A stretch of DNA of 57,177 bases from DUOX01 sp050944015 (GCA_050944015.1 JBMNQG010000009.1:1-57177), one strand, 5' to 3'. Shown: positions 17,301-26,547, counted from the stretch's first letter. Made by a program: numbers and translations. Notes: generated by a model not told the origin, from the letters alone.

Positions 17301-20300
17301 CGCCCTGCTGCGGCCCATGGATTTCAGGCCCCTTTACGACGAGGCCCGCAGGCTGTTCTATATAGGCCTTAACGTGGACCAAGAGGAGACCTCCAGCGGC
17401 TGGTACGACCTGCTGGCCAGCGAGGCCAGGCTCAGCGGCTATGTTGCCATCGCCAAGGGGGACGTGCCCCGCCGCCACTGGCGCCGCCTGGGACGCTCCC
17501 TGGTTCAGAAGGACGGCTTCCGGGGCATGGCCAGCTGGACGGGCACCATGTTCGAGTACCTTATGCCCGAGCTTATGATGCCCTGCTACAAGGACTCCCT
17601 TCTGTACGAGAGCGCCAAATTCTGCCTTTATGTCCAGAAAAGGCGCCCGCCGAAGGGCATACCCTGGGGAATATCGGAAAGCGCATTTTACGCCCTGGAC
17701 CCCAGCCTCAACTACCGCTACAAGGCCCACGGCTGCGGCGCCCTGGCCTTAAAGCGGGGCATGGACCGGGAACTGGTAGTTTCACCCTACAGCACCTTTC
17801 TGGCCCTGACCGTGGACCCCAAGGCGGCCATAAGGAACCTTAAAAGGCTTGACCGGCTTGGGGCCCGCGGCCGCTTCGGATTCTGGGAGGCGGTGGACTT
17901 CACCCCCTCCCGCTGCCGCCAGGACAAGTACGAGATAGTCCGCTGCGTCATGGCCCATCACATAGGAATGAGCATCGTAGCCGTGGCCAACTACCTGTGC
18001 GACGGCTGCTGCCAGAGGCGCTTCATGGCGGACCCGGCCATGGCCGCCCACGCGGGGCTCCTAAAGGAGAAGGTGCCCATCGGCGGCGTCCTGCTGCGCC
18101 AGACACACAAGGACCTGCCGGAAAAACCCCCCAGGCTCACGGCGGAGCTGTGGCGCCAGAGCGGCGCCGGCACGGACTACGAAAAGCCCGCCTGCTGCCT
18201 GCTGTCCAACGGGACTTTCCATGTTATGTTAACCGAGTCTGGCATAAGCTCCGCCCGATACGGGGACGTGCTTCTGTACAAAACGCCCCGCAGGCAGCTG
18301 GGCGAGGACACCGGCCTGAAGCTGCACTACTGCACCACTACGAGCCAGACGAGCCTGCTCCCCCTGCCGGACATGCACCAGGATGTGGAGTATTCCTGGG
18401 AATTTTCCTCCTACTCCGGGACAATATCCGCCAAGTGCATGGACTTTCAGTCCAGGGCGGAGCTGTCCGTGGACCCCAGGGAGCCGGGCATGCTCTGGCA
18501 GATAAACATGACCGCAGGCTGCGACGTCCCCACCACGGGAAAGCTGGATCTGTCCTTTGAGCCGGTGCTGTACAGCCATATAGATTATGTAAACCACCCT
18601 GCCTTTATTTCGCTGGGTATGTACTCCTACGTAAAGGACGGGGCCCTTATGATAAAGCGCCTGAGGCGGGGTAAGCGGGGCGAGTTCTATTTATGCCTGG
18701 CCTGCGACAAGCCCATCGAGCTGTCCGGCGCCCCGGGCTGGCTCAGCGGCAGCGTCATCCACGCCCAGGTCCAGATGACTCTGAAACCTGGTCACTGGAC
18801 CAGCGTCCGGTTCGTAATGAGCCTGGCGGGCACGGAAAAGGAGGCCTATGCCAGCGCCCAGAGGATACTGTCCGCCCCGGAGTGCGAAAAGGCGGACCTG
18901 CCTTCCGCCTGCGCCGCCCTCCTGCGGATGGAAATAAGCCACGTTGACGCTGCCATGAACATGATAAAATACCTGGCCTTCCCCAGGGTGTTCAGACCCC
19001 ACGCGGCGGAGGCCGCCGGCCGGTGCCGGGAGGGCAAGGAGGGCCTGTGGCGCTTCGGCGTTTCGGGCGACGTGCCCATACTGTGCACAAGGCTTAATTC
19101 CGCCGACGAGCTGCCCGCCGCCGAGGAGCTTGTAAAGCAGCACGCCCTGCTTTCCACCTGCGGCCTGCCCTTCGACCTGGTCTTTATAACCGACGACGGC
19201 GGCAACTACCGCAGGCCGCTTACCACCGCCATCTGGGACCTGCTGCGCAAGTACGGCCGGGAATCCTTCGCCGGAATCCGGGGAGGCGTGCACATTGCCG
19301 ACGCCTCCTCCGACACCTCCTGCCTTCTGGCATCCGCAAACATGATTGTCTGGCTCAACTCCCCGCGCCTTAACGAGGGGAGGAACACCGAAATTAGATA
19401 TATTATGTCAACTAATTTCCGCCGCTCTTCCGTTAAAATTCCTGAATACAGATGGAATGATGACAACAGTTTCAGTTTTTATGTAAACCAATCTTTGCCC
19501 CCCAGGGCATGGGGGAACATCCTCACCAACGGGGTCTTCGGCTTTTTTGCTACGGACTGCGGCACCGGCAACATGTGGTACAAGAACGCCCGGGAATGCC
19601 GGATAAACCGCTGGATTAACGACCCCCGGGCTTCCGCCGGCACGGAGAACCTGGAACTTATAGCCGGGAACCGGCGCTACAGCCTTTTTGCCGGTGGCGA
19701 CGGCCACTGCATAGTGACCTACGACTTCGGCGCCGCCGTATGGGAAAAGCGCATTGGGGACTATCTCGTCAGGACGACGGCCTTCGTGCCCGCCGACGCC
19801 AACGCCAGGGTGCTCATCATTGATTTTGAAGGGGCACCCGGCGCCCATATCAGCTGGTGCACTGAGCTGCTCCTTTCCGGCGACGAGGCGGACGCCCAGC
19901 AGGTGGTCACCGCCTGGCACGAGGGGGTCCTCATGGCCAGGAACCCCAGAAGCCCCTTCCCCGACAGGCCATTCGTGGCCGCCTCCTCAACTCCTCCCTC
20001 CGGCTTTACCTGCGACCGCTTTTCATGGCTGCGTGGGGATCTGGACGGGCGCTGCGGGGCGGGATACGACCCCTGTTTCGGGGCAATTTACCCCATAGAA
20101 AACACGCTGGTCCTGGTCTGCGGCTGCGACGATATTTCAAAAACACGCGCCCTTGCGGACTCCGCCGCCGCCCGGGAGGCGCTGGAGAAGATTAAGAAAC
20201 TATGGCGCAGGGCGGTCCTCCGTCTGAAAGTGAACACCCCCGACAAGGAGTTAAATCAGATGATAAACGGCTGGCTGCCCTACCAAACCCTGGCCTGCCG

Positions 20301-21642
20301 GATGATGGGGCGCACCTCCATATACCAAAGCGGCGGCGCCTTCGGTTTCCGGGACCAGCTACAGGATTCCACCAGCCTGATACTGGTGGACCCGGGCATA
20401 ATGCGAAGGCACATTCTGGAGTGCTGCTCCCACCAGTTCGAAGAGGGGGACGTGCAGCACTGGTGGAACCCGGGCAGAGTCTCCAAGGGCGTGCGCACCC
20501 GCTGTTCCGACGACCTGGTGTGGCTGCCCTGGGCACTGTGCGAGTACGTGGAAAAGACCGGCGACACCTCCATCTGCCACGAGACGGTGCACTATCTACG
20601 CTCCAAGCCCCTTGAGGAGGACCAGCACGACCGGTACGAGAGCCCGGACAGGTCCCCCATTGCGGAAAGCGTCGTTGACCACTGCAGGAGGGTTCTGGAC
20701 ATGGTGCTGAAACGGGGCACGGGAGTCCACGGGCTGCTGCTTATCGGCTCCGGCGACTGGAACGACGGCATGGACAGGGTTGGCGCCGAGGGGCGGGGTG
20801 AAAGCGTGTGGCTCACCTGGTTCTTCGCCCACACCGCCAGGCGTTTCGGAAACCTGCTGAAATCCCTGGGCGGGGAGTTCGAGAGAGGCGCGGAAAAATA
20901 CCTGGGCGCCGCCGCCAGCTTCGGCAGGACCGCCAACGACGCCTGGGACGGCCAGTGGTACCTGCGGGGCTACTACGACGACGGCACCCCCCTGGGAAGC
21001 CAGAACTCCGACTGCTGCCGCATAGACTCCATTGCCCAGAGCTTTTCCACTTACTGCCCGGAATCCGACCCAAAGCGCCGGGCAATCGCCTTAAACAGCG
21101 CTGTTCAATACCTTTTCGACCGGAAAAACAAGTTTGTGAAGCTGTTCGACCCGCCCTTTGAAAACTCCAAAAAGGACCCAGGCTACATTCAAAGCTACGG
21201 GCCGGGCTTCCGCGAAAACGGCGGCCAGTACACCCACGCCGCCGTCTGGCTGGTGCAGGCCCTGCTCCGGGAGGGGCGCTTCCAGGACAGCTACGAGATG
21301 CTGAAAGCCCTGCTGCCGGCAAACCATGATCTGGCAGTGTACGAGGCGGAGCCCTACGTCATTGCCGCCGACGTGTACGCCAATCCGGACTACACGGGCA
21401 GGGCCGGATGGAGCTGGTACACCGGCTCCTCCGGTTGGCTGTACCGGGTCTGCGTGGAGGACTTTTTGGGCCTGCGCCCCCGCGGCGGAAGGCTGTATAT
21501 CGAGCCCCGGATTCCCCAGAATTGGGAAGGCTACAGCGCCGTGTGGCGGAGCTCCGACGGCACTGAGCACAGGATAGACGTGCACAGGGGTGAGATTTTC
21601 GTGGACGGGCAGGATTACGACGGCACAGGTATCCCCATGTAG
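14356..21642 (+). CDS. Giant cyclic beta-1,2-glucan synthase-like protein (GT84 + GH94)
   Basis: 2428 residues. ATG 14356 follows GGGGGT; the frame is open upstream to 14179, but that part overlaps the ylxM promoter. An N-terminal helical region (1-270) is followed by membrane helices (~277-330), then a processive glycosyltransferase with LDSDTRLDPGT (D484/D486 region) and the QxxRW-like RMHRWTRGDWQ (~630), then more membrane helices (~670-840). A glucoamylase-like alpha/alpha-barrel follows (~890-1270, STVDSGNLA). The C-terminal half is a GH94-type phosphorylase region with GFRDQLQDS (D~1998) and GSGDWNDGMDRVG. This is the NdvB/Cgs architecture, slightly shorter than the ~2800-residue proteobacterial enzymes. 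It likely makes and trims a cyclic or linear glucan at the membrane; no exporter gene is adjacent. Confidence 0.9.
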   Translation: MTYSNNGIYINPERLDAYGENVARSFAPHGTVTGLKTAAEVYRQLREIREIHDRLQRRVSGDAGMPQAYEWLLDNWYLAQREGLAAAIELKNAGRLQAVEGKAMIYELCSALVHSGQGEITRTRCELFLTGFQRSRVLSRRELSLFVPALRAALISMLHSLCKRLESSASEELAQAMGRVFSSLRLLGNLDLSETLEKVDRTEQILRRDPAGVYSRMDEKTREHYRRQVEKLSKRHRIPEHRVAQRVLKLAENGRGPSRHVGYYLFTEPLGQAPDTRGQGLYIGGIVFITLFFSLLLGFMTGSAAAALLLIIPISELVKNLLDFILLRIIPPRHVPRMELRDGVPLEGRTLCVISALITGPDSGKEFARKLEEYRLANRDAGENLLFGILADLPDTKKAQLPGADEWIKNAAEAIENLNKKYGGGFFFLCRERILCQPDGRYMGWERKRGAIMELARLLMNGESSLQCVAGYRLGLRGVRYIMTLDSDTRLDPGTARELIGAMLHPLNRPVFDEKKRIVTRGYGIIHPRMAVELESAGKSDFSRIFAGQGGTDPYGIACGEIYMDLFDRGGFSGKGIIDAKMLLDCMEGRIPENRVLSHDALEGAYLRGGFMDDVELTDCFPSSVSSYYKRMHRWTRGDWQNIPWLFRRGMELSDVERWKIFDNLRRSLVSPLTFAAIFAGFLMPVEALSWAAAAALLSTASRLLLTMAEDVMRRGEERKVRYHSAVLHGLGGAIVQTAVRLILLPFEAWVCFSAMAVALWRMLVSHKNLLSWQTAAQSEAKKGSGPGYYREMWFSVVAAVISMGFAPSIIGKAAGVIWLLSPLYAALLSRERTRKRQIDSADREYLLQCCREMWRFFETFIGPENHFLPPDNFQEQPPVGLARRTSPTNIGLCLLSALCALDLKITSEYTAMGIIENLLCTMERLPKWKGHLYNWYDTATLKSLEHRYVSTVDSGNLAACLITLREGLLEYGRTDLAAKADALLRPMDFRPLYDEARRLFYIGLNVDQEETSSGWYDLLASEARLSGYVAIAKGDVPRRHWRRLGRSLVQKDGFRGMASWTGTMFEYLMPELMMPCYKDSLLYESAKFCLYVQKRRPPKGIPWGISESAFYALDPSLNYRYKAHGCGALALKRGMDRELVVSPYSTFLALTVDPKAAIRNLKRLDRLGARGRFGFWEAVDFTPSRCRQDKYEIVRCVMAHHIGMSIVAVANYLCDGCCQRRFMADPAMAAHAGLLKEKVPIGGVLLRQTHKDLPEKPPRLTAELWRQSGAGTDYEKPACCLLSNGTFHVMLTESGISSARYGDVLLYKTPRRQLGEDTGLKLHYCTTTSQTSLLPLPDMHQDVEYSWEFSSYSGTISAKCMDFQSRAELSVDPREPGMLWQINMTAGCDVPTTGKLDLSFEPVLYSHIDYVNHPAFISLGMYSYVKDGALMIKRLRRGKRGEFYLCLACDKPIELSGAPGWLSGSVIHAQVQMTLKPGHWTSVRFVMSLAGTEKEAYASAQRILSAPECEKADLPSACAALLRMEISHVDAAMNMIKYLAFPRVFRPHAAEAAGRCREGKEGLWRFGVSGDVPILCTRLNSADELPAAEELVKQHALLSTCGLPFDLVFITDDGGNYRRPLTTAIWDLLRKYGRESFAGIRGGVHIADASSDTSCLLASANMIVWLNSPRLNEGRNTEIRYIMSTNFRRSSVKIPEYRWNDDNSFSFYVNQSLPPRAWGNILTNGVFGFFATDCGTGNMWYKNARECRINRWINDPRASAGTENLELIAGNRRYSLFAGGDGHCIVTYDFGAAVWEKRIGDYLVRTTAFVPADANARVLIIDFEGAPGAHISWCTELLLSGDEADAQQVVTAWHEGVLMARNPRSPFPDRPFVAASSTPPSGFTCDRFSWLRGDLDGRCGAGYDPCFGAIYPIENTLVLVCGCDDISKTRALADSAAAREALEKIKKLWRRAVLRLKVNTPDKELNQMINGWLPYQTLACRMMGRTSIYQSGGAFGFRDQLQDSTSLILVDPGIMRRHILECCSHQFEEGDVQHWWNPGRVSKGVRTRCSDDLVWLPWALCEYVEKTGDTSICHETVHYLRSKPLEEDQHDRYESPDRSPIAESVVDHCRRVLDMVLKRGTGVHGLLLIGSGDWNDGMDRVGAEGRGESVWLTWFFAHTARRFGNLLKSLGGEFERGAEKYLGAAASFGRTANDAWDGQWYLRGYYDDGTPLGSQNSDCCRIDSIAQSFSTYCPESDPKRRAIALNSAVQYLFDRKNKFVKLFDPPFENSKKDPGYIQSYGPGFRENGGQYTHAAVWLVQALLREGRFQDSYEMLKALLPANHDLAVYEAEPYVIAADVYANPDYTGRAGWSWYTGSSGWLYRVCVEDFLGLRPRGGRLYIEPRIPQNWEGYSAVWRSSDGTEHRIDVHRGEIFVDGQDYDGTGIPM

Positions 21643-21770
21643 GACTCCAAACCGGGTTTCCGAGGGGGCAAAACCTCCTTTTCGGGAACGGAAAATTAAC
21701 AAAGTTTTCATTTCCAAATAAGGAAGAATATGATATTATTCTAAATAGGTAGAATAGGAGGAGTACAGAC

Positions 21771-23075
21771 ATGGAGGCTGTCAGAAAAGAAATAATGCCC
21801 TTTGTGGAACTCACCTGCCTGCGCACCGACAAGTTCAAGACCGGATGCCTGAGCATAAACCTGCTCACCCGCCTGTGCCGGGAAAACGCCTCGAAAAACG
21901 CTCTGATTCCCCATGTTCTGCGCCGGGGCAGCACCGGACACCCGGATATGGAAAGCATTTCCGCCGCCCTTGACGAGCTTTACGGGGCCCGCATCGAGCC
22001 GGTTGTGCGGAAAAAGGGCGAGGTTCAGGCGGTGGGCTTTTTCGCGGACTTTGCCGACGACGCTTTCGTGCCGGGCGGGGAAAGGGTTCTTGAGAAGGTC
22101 GCCGCCCTTATGGGCGAGCTGCTTCTCAGCCCCAACACCCGGGGCGGCCTTTTCCTGCCTGCGTATGTTGACAGCGAGCGCGAAAAGCTGCTGGAGCGGC
22201 TTCGCGCCCGGATTAACGACAAGAGGAGCTACGCCGTTCAGCGCCTGTTCGAGCTCATGTGCTTCGGCGAGGACTACGCCACCGACAGGATGGGCACCGA
22301 GGAGGAGGCGGAGTCCATCAACTACCAGAAGCTTACCCGCCACTACAAACAGCTTCTGCAGAGCGCTCCCATAGAGGTGTTTTACTGCGGCAGCGCCGAC
22401 CCCCTGAGGGTGGAGCGGGCCGTGAAAAGCGCCCTCGTCACCCTGCTCCGGGGAGAGCCGGACGACGACATTGGCACCGATATACGCATAAACACCGTGG
22501 AGGAAAACCCCAGGTACTTCACCGAGGAGCTATCAGTCACCCAGGGCAAGCTGGCCGTGGGGTTCAGGCTTGGAGAGTGCATGTACAACCCCAACATGGC
22601 CGCCATCCGGGTCTTCAACGCCGTTTACGGCGGCAGCGTGACTTCCAAGCTCTTCATGAACGTCCGGGAGAGGCTGAGCCTTTGCTACTACGCCAGCTCC
22701 GCCATCGACAGGCACAAGGGCCTGATGGTGGTTTCCTCCGGCATTGAATTCGACAAGTACGACGCGGCCCTCAGCGAGATTTTCGCCCAGCTTGACGCGG
22801 TTAAGAGGGGCGACATCACCGACGAGGAGCTTGTGGCAGCCCGGAAAGCCGTTGCCACGGAGCTACGCTCCGCAATGGACACCCCCGGCGCCCTGGAGGA
22901 TTTCTGGCTGTCCCAGAACATTGACGGCCTGGACTACGGGCCCGAGGAGCTGGCGGCCCTGGCCGAAATCGTCACCAGGGACGAAGTTGTGGAGGTGGCA
23001 AAGGGCGTGGAATGCGACGCCGTATATTTCCTGCGGGGACTTTCCGAAGAAGGAGAAAAAGCCAATGGAGATTAG
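21771..23075 (+). CDS. yfmF: M16 peptidase-like protein YfmF (inactive-type subunit)
   Basis: 434 residues from ATG 21771 with AGGAGGAG upstream. It has the M16/insulinase fold (VELTCLRTDKFKTGCLSINL, RGSTGHPDMESISAALDELYGA) but lacks the HxxEH zinc motif, so it should be catalytically silent. It overlaps yfmH by 11 bp, matching the paired YfmF/YfmH (YmfF/YmfH) organisation, which is annotated as associated with EF-P modification in Bacillus-type bacteria. By analogy with other M16 pairs it may form a heterodimer with the active YfmH. Confidence 0.9.
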   Translation: MEAVRKEIMPFVELTCLRTDKFKTGCLSINLLTRLCRENASKNALIPHVLRRGSTGHPDMESISAALDELYGARIEPVVRKKGEVQAVGFFADFADDAFVPGGERVLEKVAALMGELLLSPNTRGGLFLPAYVDSEREKLLERLRARINDKRSYAVQRLFELMCFGEDYATDRMGTEEEAESINYQKLTRHYKQLLQSAPIEVFYCGSADPLRVERAVKSALVTLLRGEPDDDIGTDIRINTVEENPRYFTEELSVTQGKLAVGFRLGECMYNPNMAAIRVFNAVYGGSVTSKLFMNVRERLSLCYYASSAIDRHKGLMVVSSGIEFDKYDAALSEIFAQLDAVKRGDITDEELVAARKAVATELRSAMDTPGALEDFWLSQNIDGLDYGPEELAALAEIVTRDEVVEVAKGVECDAVYFLRGLSEEGEKANGD

Positions 23076-24336
23076 GAAATTCGACAACATCCGGGAAACC
23101 CTTTACACCGATATCCTGCCTAACGGCCTCACCATACACGTGATCACGAAACCCGGCTGGCTGAAGTGCTTCGCCCTTTTCGCCACGGACTACGGCGGGG
23201 CGGACAGGCGCTTCAACCTGGGCGGGCAGTGGATTGACACTCCCGCCGGCGTGGCCCACTTCCTCGAGCACAAAATGTTCGACACCCCGGACGGGGACAA
23301 CGCCCTGTCGGTGCTTTCCGCCAACGGTGCCCAGCCCAACGCCTTTACCAGCAACTCCATGACCGCCTATTATTTCGAGAGCACCCAGGACTTTTACGAG
23401 AACCTGCGCACCCTTTTGAGCTTTGTTTCCGTCCCCTACTTCACGCCGGAGAGCGTGGAAAAGGAGCAGGGTATAATCGGCCAGGAAATCCGCATGATTG
23501 AGGACAATCCCGGCTTTGTCGTGTATTTGAACCTGATGAAGAGCCTTTACGCCAGCAACCCCATCCGGGACTCCGTGGCGGGCAGCATAGATAGCATCGC
23601 CCAAATCACGGACAAGACCCTTTACGACTGCCACCGGATATTCTACAACCCCTCCAACATGGTCCTTTGCGTTGCGGGAGACGTGGACCCGGAGCGGGTT
23701 TCCGCCATGGCGGCCGAAATCCTGCCCAAGGAGCCCGGCGAGGTGCCCCAGCGGGACTACGGGGAAAAGGAGGGCCCCCTCCCCGTCAAAACCACGGAGG
23801 TCAACATGGAAGTCTCCGCTCCCCAGTTTATTTTCGGCTCCAAGGTGTTTCAGGCGGAGAAGGGAGCTCCCCTGCTGCGCCAGAAACTGACGGGAAACCT
23901 GGCCCTGCGCTGCCTGATGGGCAGGTCCTCCCCCTTCTACGCCCGCCTTTACGCCCAGGGACTTTTGAACAACGACTTCGGCTACGAGCTGGATTACTCC
24001 GGCGGGTACGGCACCATAATGGCCGGGGGCGAAAGCTCCGACCCGGAAAAGGTTATATCCGAACTTTCCAAAGAGGTCTCCGGAATTGCCGAAAAAGGCC
24101 TGGACGAGGCCCTTTTCGACCGCATAAAGAAGGCCGCCTACGGCAGCAGGTTACGGACCCTCGGTTCCTTTGACGTGCTCTGCCAGAACCTGGCGGAGGG
24201 CAAATTCGCCGGATACTGCGACCTGGACGCCTTCCAGGTGCTGGAGGAAATCACCGTTTCTGAAGTCCGGGACTTTATCGTTGACAATCTCGCCCAGGAC
24301 AAGCTCGCCATGTCCGTGGTCCGCCCGCTGCAGTAA
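23065..24336 (+). CDS. yfmH: M16 zinc metallopeptidase YfmH
   Basis: 423 residues. The start is ATG 23065 (MEIRKFDNIRETLY), preceded by AAGGAGAAA inside the end of yfmF; the same frame is open further upstream but that part is the yfmF shadow. The inverted zinc motif HFLEH (VAHFLEHKMFD) is intact, followed by the typical NAFTSNSMTAYYFES and EKEQGIIGQEIRM, whose glutamate is the third zinc ligand candidate. It is the likely active partner of YfmF. lgt follows after 40 bp. Confidence 0.92.
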   Translation: MEIRKFDNIRETLYTDILPNGLTIHVITKPGWLKCFALFATDYGGADRRFNLGGQWIDTPAGVAHFLEHKMFDTPDGDNALSVLSANGAQPNAFTSNSMTAYYFESTQDFYENLRTLLSFVSVPYFTPESVEKEQGIIGQEIRMIEDNPGFVVYLNLMKSLYASNPIRDSVAGSIDSIAQITDKTLYDCHRIFYNPSNMVLCVAGDVDPERVSAMAAEILPKEPGEVPQRDYGEKEGPLPVKTTEVNMEVSAPQFIFGSKVFQAEKGAPLLRQKLTGNLALRCLMGRSSPFYARLYAQGLLNNDFGYELDYSGGYGTIMAGGESSDPEKVISELSKEVSGIAEKGLDEALFDRIKKAAYGSRLRTLGSFDVLCQNLAEGKFAGYCDLDAFQVLEEITVSEVRDFIVDNLAQDKLAMSVVRPLQ

Positions 24337-24376
24337 GGCGGCCGCCGGACATCCGCCCCAGAAAGGACTGTATCGA

Positions 24377-25480
24377 ATGAACGCAATGCGAAGCGCCACC
24401 ATCACCTTTCCCATGCTGGGGGACCGGTTTTCCATCAACCCCTCGGCTACCTTTCATATATTCGGCTGGACCTTCTACTGGTACGGCGCAATTATAGCCT
24501 TCGGCTTCCTGCTGGCCGCCATCTACTGCTTCAGGCGCAGCAGACAGTTCGGGATATCCAACGACGACCTCATCGACCTTTTGATTTTTGCGGTGCCTTC
24601 AGGCATCATCGGGGCGAGGCTTTACTATGTGATTTTCAACTTCTCCGAATATGTTAACAATCCCATAGATATTATTAAGATATGGGAAGGGGGCCTTGCC
24701 ATTTACGGCGGCATTATCGGAGGACTCATTGCCACCGTCATATTCTGCAAGGTGAAAAAAATCCCCATCGGCCCCATTCTGGACATAGGCTCCTTCGGCC
24801 TGCTCATAGGCCAGGCTGTTGGCCGCTGGGGCAACTTCATCAACAGGGAGGCCTTCGGGGCGGAAACCCGGGTTCCCTGGCGCATGGGCCTGACCCCCGC
24901 AGGCTCTGACGTGACCTTTTACGTGCACCCCACCTTCCTATACGAATCCCTGTGGAACGCGCTGGGGCTTTTGCTGCTGCACATTCTCTCGAAAAAGAAC
25001 CGCCGCAAGTACGACGGCCAGATGTTTATATACTACATGTGCTGGTACGGGCTTGGCCGTTTGTATATAGAGGGCCTGCGCACGGACAGCCTCTACCTGC
25101 CCGGTACGGATATACGCGTATCCCAGCTGCTGGCCGGCTTATCCCTCCTTGCGGGCCTCATTATCCTCTTCATCAACAAAGTCTTCCGCTATCACGAGCC
25201 GGAGCAGCTGTGGGTCAACCGGGTACAGGCAATGAAGGCCGGGAAAGGCATTGAAAGTGAACCCGCCGGAAACGACGACGGCTTCTTCGGTGCGGCCCAG
25301 GGAGGCGCGCCGGAAGTGGAAAACCGGCTTCCCCATGAGGAGCGCGACGAAGCATACGATGAGCCTGTAGTGGAGCCTGTGGACGTGGTGCTGTTCGACG
25401 AAATCCCGGAAAAATCCTTGGAGGAAACCGAAGACAGCCCGAAGAACAATAGTAATGACAACAATCTTAAGGAAAATTAA
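24377..25480 (+). CDS. lgt: Prolipoprotein diacylglyceryl transferase with acidic C-terminal extension
   Basis: 367 residues from ATG 24377 (AGAAAGGA upstream). Lgt normally spans about 270-290 residues; here the enzyme ends near residue 275. The signature GRWGNFINREAFG is intact, with RLYYVIFN and GLAIYGGIIGG, and seven hydrophobic segments are visible. It attaches diacylglycerol to the lipobox cysteine of prolipoproteins, several of which are encoded in this window. The extra ~90 residues are highly acidic and unstructured-looking (GNDDGFFGAAQGG, DEPVVEPVDVV, EETEDSPKNNSNDNN). The gene ends 19 bp before the next start, so the two form an operon with yfmF-yfmH. Confidence 0.95.
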   Translation: MNAMRSATITFPMLGDRFSINPSATFHIFGWTFYWYGAIIAFGFLLAAIYCFRRSRQFGISNDDLIDLLIFAVPSGIIGARLYYVIFNFSEYVNNPIDIIKIWEGGLAIYGGIIGGLIATVIFCKVKKIPIGPILDIGSFGLLIGQAVGRWGNFINREAFGAETRVPWRMGLTPAGSDVTFYVHPTFLYESLWNALGLLLLHILSKKNRRKYDGQMFIYYMCWYGLGRLYIEGLRTDSLYLPGTDIRVSQLLAGLSLLAGLIILFINKVFRYHEPEQLWVNRVQAMKAGKGIESEPAGNDDGFFGAAQGGAPEVENRLPHEERDEAYDEPVVEPVDVVLFDEIPEKSLEETEDSPKNNSNDNNLKEN

Positions 25481-25499
25481 TGTACAGGAGGAACGGAAC

Positions 25500-25979
25500 A
25501 TGGCAGACTTCAATTTTGACATCAACGAAGTAAAGGAAAAGGTAATGAGCACCATCGGCAACGTGGCGGACCTGACCAAGGATTTTGCCGAAAAGACCGC
25601 GGACAAGGCAAAGAACCTTGCCCGCATTGCAAAGCTGACCATGGAAATCAGCGCGGAAAAGGATGTCATCAAAAAAGCATACATAGAAATAGGCAAGCTG
25701 TACTATGAGACCCACAAGGACGACCCCGACGGCTTCTTTGCCCAGCTCTGCGAGGAAATCACCCAGTCCATGGAGAACATTGCCGCCAAGCAGGCTGAAA
25801 TCGACAGGCTGAAAACCGACGTCGATATCACGGGTGACGACAGCGTCGAGGTGGAGTTTGAATCCGTGGTTTCCGAGGCCGAGGAAGAGGCAACGGAATG
25901 CCCCTTGGATGAACCCGAGGAACCCGCTCAGGAGCAGGAAGAGGAGAAACCCGAAGAAGACGGGGATAAGGCAGAGTAA
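25500..25979 (+). CDS. Acidic helical protein of unknown function
   Basis: 159 residues from ATG 25500, behind CAGGAGGAACGGAAC. I do not recognise a named family. The first ~105 residues are charged and strongly helical (DINEVKEKVMSTIGNVADLT, AEKTADKAKNLARIAKLTME), suggesting a coiled coil or amphipathic helix bundle. The last ~45 residues are almost all Glu/Asp/Pro. There is no signal peptide or membrane helix. Its acidic tail resembles that on the preceding Lgt. It is the last gene of the yfmF-yfmH-lgt operon, ended by the terminator at 26000-26032. Confidence 0.75.
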   Translation: MADFNFDINEVKEKVMSTIGNVADLTKDFAEKTADKAKNLARIAKLTMEISAEKDVIKKAYIEIGKLYYETHKDDPDGFFAQLCEEITQSMENIAAKQAEIDRLKTDVDITGDDSVEVEFESVVSEAEEEATECPLDEPEEPAQEQEEEKPEEDGDKAE

Positions 25980-25999
25980 GTCTAATATCCATAGACAAA

Positions 26000-26032
26000 A
26001 CAGCCGTCACAATAGTGGCGGCTGTTTTTTTT
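26000..26032 (+). terminator. Intrinsic terminator of the lgt operon
   Basis: An 11-bp stem (ACAGCCGTCAC with GTGGCGGCTGT, one G-U pair), small loop, then eight T. Confidence 0.9.
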
Positions 26033-26547
26033 GAAAATGCGTTAGGAACAGGTTTTTGACGTTTATCTCTGCGCGACACATCTTTGCTTGAAGTGGGAAT
26101 TTATCGGACGCGTTTGAATTTCAAGAAATAACGGCAAAAAGTAAGGGTTTTGTAAAGAGTAGTGAGGAATTACAAACACTTACACCGCAAAAAATTAGTG
26201 GCTCGTTGTATGCTGCTGATGAAAGCAGGACTTTGTGGGGCAAATTAACGCGGGATTTGAACTTTACGGATGTACATGTAGGATAATATTACGAGAATTG
26301 AGCGCCACTGAGCGCCTTTCGACGCTCAAGGGCGCAGACTTAGAATTCCATGCATTAAAAGGACGCTCCGCTTTATCCCCGCCTGCTACAATCGCCGGGA
26401 AATATGGATGCACGACTTTGTGCGTGCACCTGTCCTGACTAAACTTTTGAGAGATTATCTTAATTCTATTGCCGAAGGAGCGTCTAGCGGAAACAGGGGT
26501 ATGCACCTTTAAAGTCTGTTTTCCCTATCTCCACAGGGGGGGAGATT
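26033..26547. other. Gene-poor, lower-GC stretch
   Basis: About 515 bases with lower GC than the flanks and no convincing gene. It holds the 64-codon open stretch described at 26092-26286. Short frames on both strands around 26235-26506 have no ribosome binding site and no recognisable motif. The segment looks like decayed or inserted DNA between the lgt operon and the hairpin repeat. Confidence 0.5.
26092..26286 (+). pseudogene. Possible 3' remnant of a gene
   Basis: After a stop at 26089-26091 the frame is open for 64 codons and ends TAA 26286. It reads protein-like (SDAFEFQEITAKSKGFVK, then ISGSLYAADESRTLWGKLTR). It has no ATG, no usable alternative start near a ribosome binding site, and AT-richer codons than its neighbours. 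It could be the tail of a lost mobile or accessory gene, or chance. Confidence 0.3.

Noticed and set aside
26235..26506. Short frames on both strands in the gap after the lgt operon
   Set aside because: No ribosome binding site, low-complexity or motif-free translations, overlapping each other.
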